64,000 nucleotides of DNA from CANLBN01 sp050633525 (GTDB lineage Bacteria > Pseudomonadota > Gammaproteobacteria > Pseudomonadales > Cellvibrionaceae), in contig JBOEGR010000024.1 of NCBI GenBank assembly GCA_050633525.1, forward strand, positions 62,001 through 126,000, written 5' to 3'. The position numbers were made by a program, and so were the translations under genes. A model generated the notes under the pieces. It worked only from the letters and a program-made list of their open reading frames with translations, made no database searches and was not told where the DNA came from. Below, in pieces: positions 8,357 through 16,734 of this stretch (position 1 is its first letter; every line of letters starts with the position of its first letter).

Positions 8357-8789
8357 TGATTTGATAAAAGGCAAGGTCGCTCGCATTCTGAATTCACGAG
8401 AAATAGCTATAAACGTGGGTCACACCCAAGGTGCCTCAGACGGGATGCTATTCGATATCCTTGACCCAAAAGGTGAGAATATTACAGATCCAGATACGGG
8501 GGAAGTTCTTGGCTCAGTTAAGCGACCTAAGGTGCGCGTTAAGGTAGTTCAAGTTGAAGAGAATTTCTCCATAGCAGAAACGTACAAAAAAAAGCGGGTA
8601 AATGTTGGCGGGTCGGGCCTTGCAATGTCTTCACTAACTAGAGCATTAGAAGCTCCGAAGTACATAACTAAACACGAAACATTAAAAACATCAGAAAAAA
8701 CTTGGGAGGACCTCAGCGAGGAGGAGAGTTTTGTTAAGACCGGCGACCCAGTAATAGAGGTCCGAGCGGACCGTGAAGAAGACAGTTAA
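8349..8789 (+). CDS. Beta-rich protein resembling the FlgT C-terminal domain
   Basis: 146 aa, no signal peptide. Residues 5-75 read GKVARILNSREIAINVGHTQGASDG, then DPDTGEVLGSVKRP and VKVVQVEENFSIAE. This pattern resembles the small beta-barrel at the C-terminus of the flagellar T-ring protein FlgT. The rest is acidic and probably flexible. Lacking a signal peptide and FlgT's other domains, it is unlikely to be a flagellar ring part. It is translationally coupled to the membrane coiled-coil gene before it. Function unknown. Confidence 0.65.
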   Translation: MSSDLIKGKVARILNSREIAINVGHTQGASDGMLFDILDPKGENITDPDTGEVLGSVKRPKVRVKVVQVEENFSIAETYKKKRVNVGGSGLAMSSLTRALEAPKYITKHETLKTSEKTWEDLSEEESFVKTGDPVIEVRADREEDS

Positions 8790-8858
8790 AGAATAACTGG
8801 GGCAGCATCAGATAAGGCGTTTAATAAACTGACTAGAGATCAATGAAAAACCGGAAAC

Positions 8859-8895
8859 CAAAGGGTTAGAGTGCTTGATATATTCTGCCCCTTTG
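8859..8895. repeat. Small stem-loop after the cassette-like gene pair
   Basis: CAAAGGG (8859-8865) and CCCTTTG (8889-8895) form a seven-pair stem, with TTGACCCT on the outer right side resembling the GGGTCA ends of the other palindromes in this window. It lies between convergent genes, so it could be a terminator remnant or a degenerate REP-like repeat. No clear attC site was found here. Confidence 0.35.
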
Positions 8896-8924
8896 ACCCT
8901 ATATATTTTAAATAATTTACTAAA

Positions 8925-9515
8925 CTAATTACTCAAATCAACAATATCTTCAGGTTTAATATCTGTCCATTTTTGGTTAGGTGATCGCTCATAATTCATA
9001 GCATACCAATATAGGTAATCTATTATTACTGGCATATTGGCTTTAATTTTAACAGCAGTTATCTTTAGGTTTTCAGGGTAAAAGTATCTATTGGTATTTA
9101 CTCGACCATAGCCCAAAAAATAATAAATGGTGTTGTCTGGTATATCGATAAAGCCTATATTATTCATCGTTTGCTTTATCTCTATTCCTTTATCACTGAT
9201 CAAAGCAACTTCAAAATTTATACTTTTTCCTGTAGCTAGCTGGACATACCTTCTATCATCGATAGATGAATCCAAAGGTACCTTAGAGTCAGAACCAAAA
9301 CGTTTGTATTCATCTTTAGGAAGCAACACTTTTAAATGCTGTATATATGGTGATGCAAGTAAGGGGTTTTCAAAATCAATCACTTTCCACTCTTGATCAA
9401 TTTCAAATGGCCCAGCAATTAATTGATCAGCTGGGGAGTTTTTTTGTGCAGAACAAGATACAGAAAAACACCATACAAATACTATTATGATCAATTTAAC
9501 TTTATTGAATATCAT
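8925..9515 (-). CDS. Secreted protein, candidate immunity protein for the upstream effector
   Basis: 196 aa with a hydrophobic signal segment (about residues 5-20) ending VSCSAQ. The cysteine makes it a possible lipoprotein, although the lipobox is poor. The mature part is rich in beta-forming and aromatic residues and matches no family I recognise. Its start overlaps the end of the papain-like gene by 4 bp (ATGA), indicating translational coupling. In type VI effector operons the gene after a cell-wall-targeting effector usually encodes a periplasmic immunity protein. Signal peptide and position fit that role, but binding is untested. Confidence 0.65.
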   Translation of the reverse strand: MIFNKVKLIIIVFVWCFSVSCSAQKNSPADQLIAGPFEIDQEWKVIDFENPLLASPYIQHLKVLLPKDEYKRFGSDSKVPLDSSIDDRRYVQLATGKSINFEVALISDKGIEIKQTMNNIGFIDIPDNTIYYFLGYGRVNTNRYFYPENLKITAVKIKANMPVIIDYLYWYAMNYERSPNQKWTDIKPEDIVDLSN

Positions 9516-10123
9516 ACTTTAACCACATCCTTGATATAGTTTAAATAATTACTTTTTGCAATCGCTCGCGGGGTTGCTGTATGCGCCCGACCATTAATGA
9601 GTGGTAGCCCCGCTTTCTCAAAAGCGCGCACAATGAGTTCACTACAAAAGAAGCTGTCATCGTGGTTTTGCTTGCCATTTTTTATTTTATGATCAACTAG
9701 TGAAATGATAAGACCCACAGGGGTTAATTGTATTCTAGGGTCACAGCCACTAGCCACACCTGAACGAACCGCCCCAACCATATCATAGGGCTTTGGGCCT
9801 AGTGTACGTGCATAATGAACTATCCAGCCCGCATAATTAGGGTCAATAGTTTTATGGCGCATAAGAGTTCCATGAGTTGCTTTTTTCAAGGCATCAGTTA
9901 ACAAGGGAGACTGCACACCTTTTCCTACGGCTTCTATACAATAGCCTTTATCCAAAACTAAAATAGCATGGCTATAAGCTGAGCATGTACCAATACGTAT
10001 GGCTTTAGATTGAGTTTCTTCATTGCGGGTTAAAATAATATCAGCCATCTGAACACCACTAAGATCAATGACTGGTTTAGATTTAGCTGTTGCCGCTGCT
10101 GATTGTGCGGATGAATTTGACAT
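9512..10123 (-). CDS. Permuted papain-like (YiiX/NlpC-P60 type) hydrolase, candidate type VI effector
   Basis: 203 aa. MADIILTRNEE begins the YiiX/YebB-like fold. AYSHAIL places the candidate catalytic histidine at residue 52, with IEA at 63-65. SFFCSELIVRAFEKAG gives the candidate nucleophile Cys160. Histidine before cysteine is the circularly permuted NlpC/P60 order. Such enzymes cut peptidoglycan peptides or act on lipid esters. No signal peptide; the first 15 residues are Ser/Ala-rich. The gene starts 20 bp after hcp and is coupled to a signal-peptide gene, so export as Hcp cargo is the simplest reading. Fold fairly sure, substrate unknown. Confidence 0.75.
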   Translation of the reverse strand: MSNSSAQSAAATAKSKPVIDLSGVQMADIILTRNEETQSKAIRIGTCSAYSHAILVLDKGYCIEAVGKGVQSPLLTDALKKATHGTLMRHKTIDPNYAGWIVHYARTLGPKPYDMVGAVRSGVASGCDPRIQLTPVGLIISLVDHKIKNGKQNHDDSFFCSELIVRAFEKAGLPLINGRAHTATPRAIAKSNYLNYIKDVVKV

Positions 10124-10143
10124 AATTGACTCTCCTTTTTCGA

Positions 10144-10632
10144 TTATTTTTTAGTATTTGTTGCCGTATCAAAACCAAGTGCAATGGGCGCTTGAGCGTT
10201 TCCATCTTCATCGTAAGGTGTATATTTGACCTCAAGATTCACAAAGCTGATTTTAATGTCTTCTTTGGGGCGAGTGCCGCCGATGTTAACAGCCTCAACC
10301 TTGTAATCACTAATAATCGCATTATCTAAGGTATATTCAATAAAGGTGTCGGTTCCACTACCTGTACCCGTCTTGGTTTGCACTAGCTTGATTTTCTTGC
10401 CACGCCCACAAGCCGCTTCTATAAACAGTTTGGCTGTGGCCTTATCCATAAAACGGGTAATATTTAGGCCGCCAATAACGGCGTTAGCGCTTTCGCGGTC
10501 GCCTTGAGTAGAGGTACTAGAGGTGATATTGCGGCTAACGTCCCATTTCCAGCGAGATATATCAATCCAGCCTTTATATCTGGGGTCTGATACTTCGCCC
10601 GTAACGCCCTCAATAAACAAAAATGCTGACAT
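10144..10632 (-). CDS. hcp: Type VI secretion tube protein Hcp
   Basis: 162 aa. MSAFLFIEGVTGEV, DISRWKWDVSR, a SANAVIGGLNITRFMDKATAKLF block and the DNAIISDYKVEAV...ISFVNLEVKYTPYDEDG end are the conserved Hcp core. Hcp hexamers stack into the T6SS inner tube and carry effectors in their lumen. No other T6SS structural gene is in the window, so this is an orphan hcp linked to a cargo-immunity pair. AAGGAG precedes the ATG. The downstream effector and lipoprotein-like genes probably share its transcript. Confidence 0.92.
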   Translation of the reverse strand: MSAFLFIEGVTGEVSDPRYKGWIDISRWKWDVSRNITSSTSTQGDRESANAVIGGLNITRFMDKATAKLFIEAACGRGKKIKLVQTKTGTGSGTDTFIEYTLDNAIISDYKVEAVNIGGTRPKEDIKISFVNLEVKYTPYDEDGNAQAPIALGFDTATNTKK

Positions 10633-10857
10633 GACTTTCTCCTTTTCACTGATTCAAGTTATTATTGATCCTTTATACCTTTTCGCCACTACTTGATATA
10701 AATAGATGGCACAAAAGGCTATATCACTTTTTATGGTCGTGCCAATAGTGTTTTAGTTAAACGTGAAGCGAGTCACATTTCAGCCTTATTAATCATGCAC
10801 TCCTTTACCCACCCATTTTTTATTGGCGCGTCATTCAACTGTTAGACAATACTTACC

Positions 10858-11643
10858 ATGCCATTTATTGAATTACCAACATCAAAAATCTACTATGAAG
10901 AACGTGGTGCAGGAAGCCCGTTGCTATTGCTACACGGTTTAGGGGGCTCATCTAAAGATTGGGAATTTAATGCTGAATACTTAGAGAACCATCATCGTTT
11001 GCTTATGCTGGATATACCCGGCTTTGGCAAAAGCCACATACACAACGATGACTCCATTAGCCACTTAGCACTTTCGATTAGCCAAGCATTAAACGAACTA
11101 TCGATAGACAGTATCAATATTGTAGGATTCTCATTTGGTGGCGCAATAGCGCTAGAGCTTGCTACTCAGCAAACAAAATATAATATAACCGTAGATAAGC
11201 TTATTTTGTTTAGTAGCCAGCCTTCCTATAAGCTATCCGGCTTTAAACAAGTTGCGGAATATTATTTTCGGGTTTGTCTTGTCAAAATATTGGGACTACC
11301 CGCCTTATCGAATGTTATAGCTAAGCGCTTATTTCCAAACGAGGATCAAACTATACTGCGCAAATATGTTCAGCAAGGTCTTCGCTCTAATGATACACGT
11401 GCTTATTTATCAGCACTTAAAGCGCTTGTCGACTGGAGCGTGGAAGATAAACTAGAACAACTCGAAAATAAAACCTTCATTGTCGCCGCTGAGAATGATT
11501 ACGCCAGCCTAGACTCCAAAGGTTACATTGATAAGATCACTAATGCTAAGCTATCGTTTATAGAAAATTGTGGGCATGCGATACCACTAGAAAAACCAGA
11601 ACTAGCGGCGTCACTCATCAATGAACATGTAAAAACTGAATAA
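10858..11643 (+). CDS. Alpha/beta-hydrolase
   Basis: 261 aa, no signal peptide. LLLLHGLGGSSKDW is the oxyanion-hole loop, IVGFSFGGAIALE holds the nucleophile elbow serine (G-x-S-x-G), and ENCGHAIPLEKPE supplies the catalytic histidine. The acid is probably in VAAENDYAS. Family members hydrolyse esters, lactones, epoxides or C-C bonds, and the substrate cannot be told from sequence. Divergent from hcp across 225 bp; a small membrane protein gene follows 39 bp later. Confidence 0.88.
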   Translation: MPFIELPTSKIYYEERGAGSPLLLLHGLGGSSKDWEFNAEYLENHHRLLMLDIPGFGKSHIHNDDSISHLALSISQALNELSIDSINIVGFSFGGAIALELATQQTKYNITVDKLILFSSQPSYKLSGFKQVAEYYFRVCLVKILGLPALSNVIAKRLFPNEDQTILRKYVQQGLRSNDTRAYLSALKALVDWSVEDKLEQLENKTFIVAAENDYASLDSKGYIDKITNAKLSFIENCGHAIPLEKPELAASLINEHVKTE

Positions 11644-11682
11644 ATTGATTAACACTATCAACTCCCTTCATCATCACACCAC

Positions 11683-12105
11683 ATGAAAATACACCCTGTT
11701 CATAAGATTTTACTTTCACTCGAAACCATTCCTGTGATGTTATTATTATTGCTTTCACTCTTTTTATTGGGTGATTCACGAATGTTATTTTTTGTTATGC
11801 TGCTTTTATCTATTCTCAGTATCATTTCGCTACTGTATACAATGGTCGTGTCTGTTTTTAAGAGCAATCATCACATCGACGGTAAATTTGTTTATTTAAT
11901 GCATACTGGGGTTGTTATTACGGTTATAGGCTTACTGTCATTTTTAGCCGGTTCTAACTTCAAAAGCCATTCACCCGATACTCCTTTTGGCATATTTTCT
12001 TTTGGTTTAATCGCTTTTATCCCTTACCTTCATATCATGTTTATATATAATTTTTTTATTAAACCTAAACAAAGCCATCATAAAGATAAATGCACCTACT
12101 TATGA
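11683..12105 (+). CDS. Small integral membrane protein
   Basis: 140 aa with four likely transmembrane helices (about residues 10-29, 32-58, 70-89 and 101-125) and a short basic C-terminal tail (KPKQSHHKDK). No family recognised. It follows the alpha/beta-hydrolase gene closely and may be co-transcribed with it. Real coding is supported by the hydrophobic pattern and length; function is unknown. Confidence 0.6.
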   Translation: MKIHPVHKILLSLETIPVMLLLLLSLFLLGDSRMLFFVMLLLSILSIISLLYTMVVSVFKSNHHIDGKFVYLMHTGVVITVIGLLSFLAGSNFKSHSPDTPFGIFSFGLIAFIPYLHIMFIYNFFIKPKQSHHKDKCTYL

Positions 12106-12276
12106 GAAACAATGAACTATATACTGAAATCAATGCTAACGAGATAAGGTAATATCTGCTTATTCGAAAATAGCTACACCAAGATGTGTTTGCTCACTGC
12201 CTGATTAAGACTGAATGACTTAACAAGTATCAGCAAAATCATTCTGGCTTGCCTCACTCCTTTAGAGATAACACCC

Positions 12277-13224
12277 ATGTTTGTATATTTGTTCAAAAGC
12301 CTAGGTTTTTTGGGTCGCCATGCTTCTATTGCATTGCCCATTAGTGTTACCTTAGGGTTAATTCTCCCCTCCTTATCAGAGGCACTGGAACCCTTCTTAA
12401 TACCCGCGTTATTAATTCCTCTAACACTGTCATTGGTTCGCATTGAAACTAAACAGCTTTTTGCAGCAACAAAAAAATGGAAGATAATTTCACTCCTTAG
12501 CCTATGGATATTAGTATTAAGCCCTATACTGATCTACTTGTTATTGTCCGTCACTTCCATACCTACCCCTATTAAAATGGCAGCCGTCATTGCCGCAGCG
12601 GCCCCTCCCGTGACGGCATGTGCCGCTATTGCTCTATTCCTACGTCTTGATGCGGCTACAACCGTCGTCATCACCGTTGTCACGATGCTATTGGTACCGA
12701 TCACATTACCACCTATCGTGTACTATTTAGCCGACTTAAATATTGAGCTGGAGTTATGGCAGCTTAGTTTTCGCCTAGTGGGTTTTATTTTTACTGCCTT
12801 TTTACTCGCCATGTTGATTAAGCGAATTAGAACAGCAGAACAAATTGTTCCAATTGCACCTATTCTGGACGGCATTTCTGTTGTGTTTATCAGTTTGTTT
12901 ATCATTGGAGTGATGCGAGGCGTCACTGATTTATTTTTAAAAGAACCAGAGTTTGTCTGGCTAACCCTTGCGGTTTCTAGCGGATTGATTTTTGTCTTAT
13001 ACCTTATCAGTGCTGCTATATTTTGGCGATTAGGTTCAAGTACAGCGATGGCTATTGGCCTAGCAAGCGGAAACTGTAACTTGGGCTTAATGTATTTAGT
13101 CCTATCCGATCAAGCGCCACTGGAATTATTGATATTTTTTGCTATTGGTCAAATCCCTATGTATTGCTTACCTACTTTACTTAAACCATTAATACAGTAT
13201 TATCTAAAAAAGAATCATATTTGA
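12277..13224 (+). CDS. BASS-like (bile acid:Na+ symporter superfamily) transporter
   Basis: 315 aa with about ten membrane helices. AAAAPPVTACAAIALFLRLD in the middle and GLASGNCNLGLMYLVL near the end correspond to the two discontinuous-helix regions that form the ion and substrate site in BASS-fold carriers. It is shorter and more divergent than standard bile-acid symporters, so the substrate is open (an organic anion is likely). Monocistronic or leading the following GNAT and HD genes. Confidence 0.65.
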   Translation: MFVYLFKSLGFLGRHASIALPISVTLGLILPSLSEALEPFLIPALLIPLTLSLVRIETKQLFAATKKWKIISLLSLWILVLSPILIYLLLSVTSIPTPIKMAAVIAAAAPPVTACAAIALFLRLDAATTVVITVVTMLLVPITLPPIVYYLADLNIELELWQLSFRLVGFIFTAFLLAMLIKRIRTAEQIVPIAPILDGISVVFISLFIIGVMRGVTDLFLKEPEFVWLTLAVSSGLIFVLYLISAAIFWRLGSSTAMAIGLASGNCNLGLMYLVLSDQAPLELLIFFAIGQIPMYCLPTLLKPLIQYYLKKNHI

Positions 13225-13264
13225 AAAAATATGCTGCTTTAATGGCACGTCAGTAGGTAAAAGC

Positions 13265-13726
13265 ATGAATATAAGCTATAGAGAAGCTAACTTAAACGAT
13301 TTAGCTCAACTTAAAAAATTGGAGCAGGCTGTCGTTGATGCTGAAAGGCCTTTTAATCAATCGATTAAAGAAGGCCCTGCTGCTTATTATGATATAAAAG
13401 CACTTATCAGAAATGATAATGCCTGTTTAATCATCGCCGAAGAAAGCGAATTAATTATCGGCAGTGGTTATGCCCAAATAAGAGAGTCCAAAACTTATCT
13501 TGAGCATGACTTACACTCCTATCTAGGCTTTATGTATGTTGCTTCAGGTTATCGAGGTCAAGGCATCAATAAAGCGATTATTGAGCGACTAATCACATGG
13601 AGCCGAAGTAAAAACGTCGATGATTTCTATCTTGATGTATACTCACAAAACACCGCCGCAATAAAAGCCTATGAAAAAGCAGGTTTTAAAGCCAATATGA
13701 CTGAGATGAAACTAAACCATAAATAG
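13265..13726 (+). CDS. GNAT-family N-acetyltransferase
   Basis: 153 aa single GNAT domain. The GFMYVASGYRGQGINKAIIERLI segment has the acetyl-CoA pyrophosphate-binding motif (R-G-Q-G-x-x-K), and FYLDVYSQNTAAIKAYEKAGFK is the typical C-terminal part. The acceptor is unknown. It starts 40 bp after the transporter and ends 13 bp before the HD gene, so these three are probably one transcript. Confidence 0.88.
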   Translation: MNISYREANLNDLAQLKKLEQAVVDAERPFNQSIKEGPAAYYDIKALIRNDNACLIIAEESELIIGSGYAQIRESKTYLEHDLHSYLGFMYVASGYRGQGINKAIIERLITWSRSKNVDDFYLDVYSQNTAAIKAYEKAGFKANMTEMKLNHK

Positions 13727-13739
13727 GTCGACAGATCTC

Positions 13740-14348
13740 ATGACAAAAGATAGATGGTTAAGCTTAATGCAAGCAATGAAGCTAGATGCATCGTTACCAT
13801 GCTATGAATCTCTCCTTTCTGCTTACTCTGAAGCCCACAGGCATTATCATACATGTTCCCATATCAGCGCTATGCTGCGACACTTTGATCAATCTATTAC
13901 TGAGTGCAAGTATCCGAATGAAGTAGAACTTGCTATTTGGTTTCATGATGCAGTATACAAACCATTTTCATCCAGCAATGAACTTGATAGCGCCAAGTGG
14001 GCTAAGGAGTTTCTTTACTCAGCTAATTATAAAGAAGACGGTATAGAACGTGTTCATCAATTAATTATGGCGACACTGCATAACGGCGAAGCCTTTACTG
14101 ATGACGCAAAGCTGCTGGTAGATATCGATCTATCTATTTTAGGTGTACCAGAAACCACATATGATGAATTTGAAAAAAATATTCGGAAGGAATACCATCT
14201 CGTGCCTGCCATCATATACCGGCAGAAGAGAAAGCAATTACTATCTTCTTTTTTAGAAAGGCAGTTCATTTATAATACCGTACGCTATCAAGAGCAATAC
14301 GAAACTCAAGCAAGAGAGAATCTTGAGCGTGCCATGCATAAATTATAG
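13740..14348 (+). CDS. HD-superfamily metal-dependent phosphohydrolase (COG4339-like)
   Basis: 202 aa. SEAHRHYHTCSHISAML, ELAIWFHDAVYKP and LVDIDLSILG are the H...HD...D metal-binding positions of a family often annotated as predicted HD phosphohydrolase. The substrate is unknown, possibly a nucleotide. It sits in a closely spaced run of plus-strand genes (13265-15641) and starts 13 bp after the GNAT gene. Confidence 0.82.
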   Translation: MTKDRWLSLMQAMKLDASLPCYESLLSAYSEAHRHYHTCSHISAMLRHFDQSITECKYPNEVELAIWFHDAVYKPFSSSNELDSAKWAKEFLYSANYKEDGIERVHQLIMATLHNGEAFTDDAKLLVDIDLSILGVPETTYDEFEKNIRKEYHLVPAIIYRQKRKQLLSSFLERQFIYNTVRYQEQYETQARENLERAMHKL

Positions 14349-14392
14349 AACCCAAATGAAAAAATGAAATCGATAAAGGCTGCTTATACCAT

Positions 14393-14791
14393 ATGAAACA
14401 ATGGATATTTATATTATCGATACTCTTGATTGCCCATAATGCAAGTGCCGATAACCTAAAACCCTTTAAAAGCGATGGCTGTAGTGCTTTTCCAGATGGC
14501 ACCTTTTCACAAAATAAATTATGGCTAAATTGTTGTCAGCAACATGACTACGATTATTGGAAAGGAGGTACTTATCAGCAACGCCTCACATCCGATAAAG
14601 CACTAAAAGCATGTGTAGCCAAAGTTGGCGAGCCCGAAATTGCATTATTAATGTTAGCCGGTGTTAGAGTGGGAGGAACTCCTTTTTTACCGACACAATT
14701 TCGCTGGGGCTATGGATGGTCCTACCCTCGTTTTTATGGCGCTTTATCTGAGCCTGAGTTAGAACAAGTTAAAAATTTAAAACCCAAGTAA
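14393..14791 (+). CDS. Secreted phospholipase A2-like protein
   Basis: 132 aa with a signal peptide cleaved near NASA-DN (residue 19/20). FKSDGCSAFPDG and LNCCQQHDYDYWKGG (Cys47, Cys48, His51, Asp52) resemble the CCxxHDxC active site of secretory phospholipase A2, in which His and Asp activate water and cysteines form disulfides. The classical calcium loop is not obvious. ALKACVAKVG would give a further disulfide partner. It precedes a Tat-type amidase gene by 20 bp. Enzyme activity is a prediction. Confidence 0.65.
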   Translation: MKQWIFILSILLIAHNASADNLKPFKSDGCSAFPDGTFSQNKLWLNCCQQHDYDYWKGGTYQQRLTSDKALKACVAKVGEPEIALLMLAGVRVGGTPFLPTQFRWGYGWSYPRFYGALSEPELEQVKNLKPK

Positions 14792-14810
14792 GAAATGGTA
14801 AATCAGAAAA

Positions 14811-15332
14811 ATGGATAGGCGCAAATTTATTATAGGGTCCTCACTTGCTCTCGCAACAATAGGCATAGGAGCAACATACTGGCCTAGACGCTGGAATTAC
14901 ATTGTAATACACCACAGCGCGGGTGATTACGGCTCACTTGAATCATTACAACAGGTACATAGAGAACGCCAAAAAAATGATCCTATTGATGCTATCCCCT
15001 ACCACTACCTTATAGGCAATGGTAAGGGCCTTGGGATGGGCCAAGTCGTTAGTGATTGGCGTACCGACTATCATATTTGGGGAACTCATGTATCCGCTAA
15101 TAATAGTGATCGCAATTTTCGGGGCATCGGTATATGTTTAGTGGGTAACTTTGAGCACAATAGTGTACCGCAACAACAGTACAATGCACTTATTGCTTTA
15201 TGCAAAACACTCATGAATAAATATGCTATTCCACTACAAAATATTTCAGGCCATGGCCATACTCCTGGCGAGCATACCAAATGCCCTGGCAAGCACTTTC
15301 CCATGGATCAATTACTACGTGATCTAGCCTAA
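14811..15332 (+). CDS. Tat-exported N-acetylmuramoyl-L-alanine amidase-like protein (Amidase_2/PGRP)
   Basis: 173 aa. The N-terminus MDRRKFIIGSSLALA is a twin-arginine-type signal. VIHHSAG (His34/35), SGHGHTPGEHTKCPG (His148/150 and Cys158) fit the zinc site of the Amidase_2 / peptidoglycan-recognition fold. YHYLIGNGKG and GIGICLVGNFE are other conserved blocks. It probably cleaves MurNAc-L-Ala bonds in the periplasm. Cytoplasmic AmpD is excluded by the signal. It follows the PLA2-like gene closely, giving a pair of exported envelope hydrolases. Confidence 0.85.
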   Translation: MDRRKFIIGSSLALATIGIGATYWPRRWNYIVIHHSAGDYGSLESLQQVHRERQKNDPIDAIPYHYLIGNGKGLGMGQVVSDWRTDYHIWGTHVSANNSDRNFRGIGICLVGNFEHNSVPQQQYNALIALCKTLMNKYAIPLQNISGHGHTPGEHTKCPGKHFPMDQLLRDLA

Positions 15333-15353
15333 ACTATTATTCAAGAAATCAAG

Positions 15354-15641
15354 ATGGAATATATTTTATTTATACACAAAAACACTGATACCCAAATGCA
15401 AAAAGAAGATTGGGATCGTTTTTTTACCGCTGCAATGGATAGCAAATTATTTCAAGGAGGGAGTGAAATAAGTAATCGGATTCTATTGGGAGGAAAAGAT
15501 ATAGCTGATATCACTCATACTATCGGTGGCTTTATGCGCTTCGAATCAAACAATATAGAAGCAGTTAAAGAGCTATTAAAAAACCACCCTACTTTGCTAA
15601 ATGGCGGCAGCCTTGAGTTATGCGAAATGCCAAAAACATAA
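15354..15641 (+). CDS. YciI-like dimeric alpha-beta barrel protein
   Basis: 95 aa. MEYILFIHKN at the start, the GG-R--G central pattern and GGFMRFESNNIEAVKELLKNHPTLLNGGSLELCEM at the end are like YCII-related proteins. Catalytic role unknown. It ends the plus-strand gene run, facing the minus-strand DUF4112 gene. Confidence 0.65.
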   Translation: MEYILFIHKNTDTQMQKEDWDRFFTAAMDSKLFQGGSEISNRILLGGKDIADITHTIGGFMRFESNNIEAVKELLKNHPTLLNGGSLELCEMPKT

Positions 15642-15658
15642 TGCATTCTGGCTCACAA

Positions 15659-16174
15659 CTAGAAAATAGAAAAAACCAATTTAGCAAGGAAATAAACTGA
15701 AGCAAGACACAAAACAATCACCCCAATCAGCATTAAAATAAAAACACCTGTAGCCGCTACAGAGCGTTTGTATGTCTTATTAGGGTCACTATGATATTCA
15801 TCAAGTAGATACGCATTTTTTGTATTCGCCTTCCATGTAAAATCAAACAAATCGCCAATAATAGGAATAGCGCCCAGCACTGTATCTAAAATAATATTCA
15901 ACAACATCTTGAACATAACCAACTTAGGTACATTTTGTTTGTACGCCTTGTAAAGGATAAAAGTCGAAATACCACTGCTAGCCACGTCGCCAATACCGGG
16001 AATCAAACCTAAAATACCGTCTAAGCCTACACGATAGCCGCCAGGTAGAGGGATGCTTTCATCTAACAGCCACACTAGCGTACTTTTTTGTTCGCTACCC
16101 TGCCTGTCATTCTCTTCGTTTTTTTGGCCTTTTTGATTTTCTTGTCTTGCTTCAGTATTGTTATCTTGATTCAT
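15659..16174 (-). CDS. DUF4112 membrane protein
   Basis: 171 aa. A charged N-terminal tail of about 28 residues rich in N, E, Q and K is followed by LLDESIPLPG, VGLDGILGLIPGIGDVASSG, LLNIILDTVLGAIPIIGDLFD and WKANTKNAYLLDEY, the defining blocks of DUF4112. Two or three membrane segments, the last near the C-terminus. Function unknown. It starts 72 bp after the fasciclin gene, with a terminator between, so it is probably transcribed separately. Confidence 0.85.
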   Translation of the reverse strand: MNQDNNTEARQENQKGQKNEENDRQGSEQKSTLVWLLDESIPLPGGYRVGLDGILGLIPGIGDVASSGISTFILYKAYKQNVPKLVMFKMLLNIILDTVLGAIPIIGDLFDFTWKANTKNAYLLDEYHSDPNKTYKRSVAATGVFILMLIGVIVLCLASVYFLAKLVFSIF

Positions 16175-16198
16175 AATAATATTAGCTAATTTAACATA

Positions 16199-16226
16199 AA
16201 AAACTCGCCAGTTTGGCGAGTTTTTT
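16199..16226 (-). terminator. Intrinsic terminator after the fasciclin gene
   Basis: AAAAAACTCGCC-AGTTT-GGCGAGTTTTTT: an ACTCGCC/GGCGAGT stem with A and T tracts on either side, so it could work in both directions. It lies 20 bp beyond the fasciclin stop codon and before the DUF4112 start. Confidence 0.88.
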
Positions 16227-16245
16227 ATGAAACAGATATGATGAC

Positions 16246-16734
16246 TTATTTGGGCAATATTACCGCATCAATCACATGAATAACACCATTACTTGCCTTG
16301 ATATCTGTTGTCACAACTTGGGCGCCATCGACAAAAACTTTACCGTCTTTTACTTCTACGCTTACTGACTGGCCTTGTACTGTCTTAGCACTATCCAACT
16401 TTACTACATCTGCAGCCATAACTTTACCAGCGACTACATGATAAGTTAACACATTACTCAGTGCAGCTTTGTCAGCCAATAATGCATTTAATGTTTCAGC
16501 AGGCACTTTAGCAAAAGCAGCATCTGTGGGCGCAAATACAGTAAAAGGACCTTCGCCTTTTAAAGTATCAACCAAACCAGCTGCTTTCACTGCGGTAACT
16601 AGAGTATTAAAATCATCTGCTGCAACTGCAGTATCGACGATATCTTTTTTTGCCCCGTGATGTCCCGCCACAGCAAACATGGATACAACTAACGAAAACA
16701 AACCTACTGTTACGACCTGTGTTAATTTACTCAT
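16246..16734 (-). CDS. Secreted fasciclin-domain protein
   Basis: 162 aa with a signal peptide ending near AVAGHHGA (about residue 24). One FAS1 domain fills the rest: NTLVTAVKAAGLVDTLKGEGPFTVFAPTDAAF is the H1 block and SNGVIHVIDAVILPK the H2 end. Such single-domain bacterial proteins are exported and thought to act in surface adhesion. Monocistronic, with its own terminator. Confidence 0.93.
   Translation of the reverse strand: MSKLTQVVTVGLFSLVVSMFAVAGHHGAKKDIVDTAVAADDFNTLVTAVKAAGLVDTLKGEGPFTVFAPTDAAFAKVPAETLNALLADKAALSNVLTYHVVAGKVMAADVVKLDSAKTVQGQSVSVEVKDGKVFVDGAQVVTTDIKASNGVIHVIDAVILPK

Noticed and set aside
8790..8924. A second attC site closing the two-gene unit
   Set aside because: No R''/R' pair with complementary inner blocks could be found; only a short stem-loop is present.
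12174..12443. Minus-strand ORF overlapping the BASS-like transporter start
   Set aside because: No recognisable features, and it is antisense to a well-formed membrane protein.
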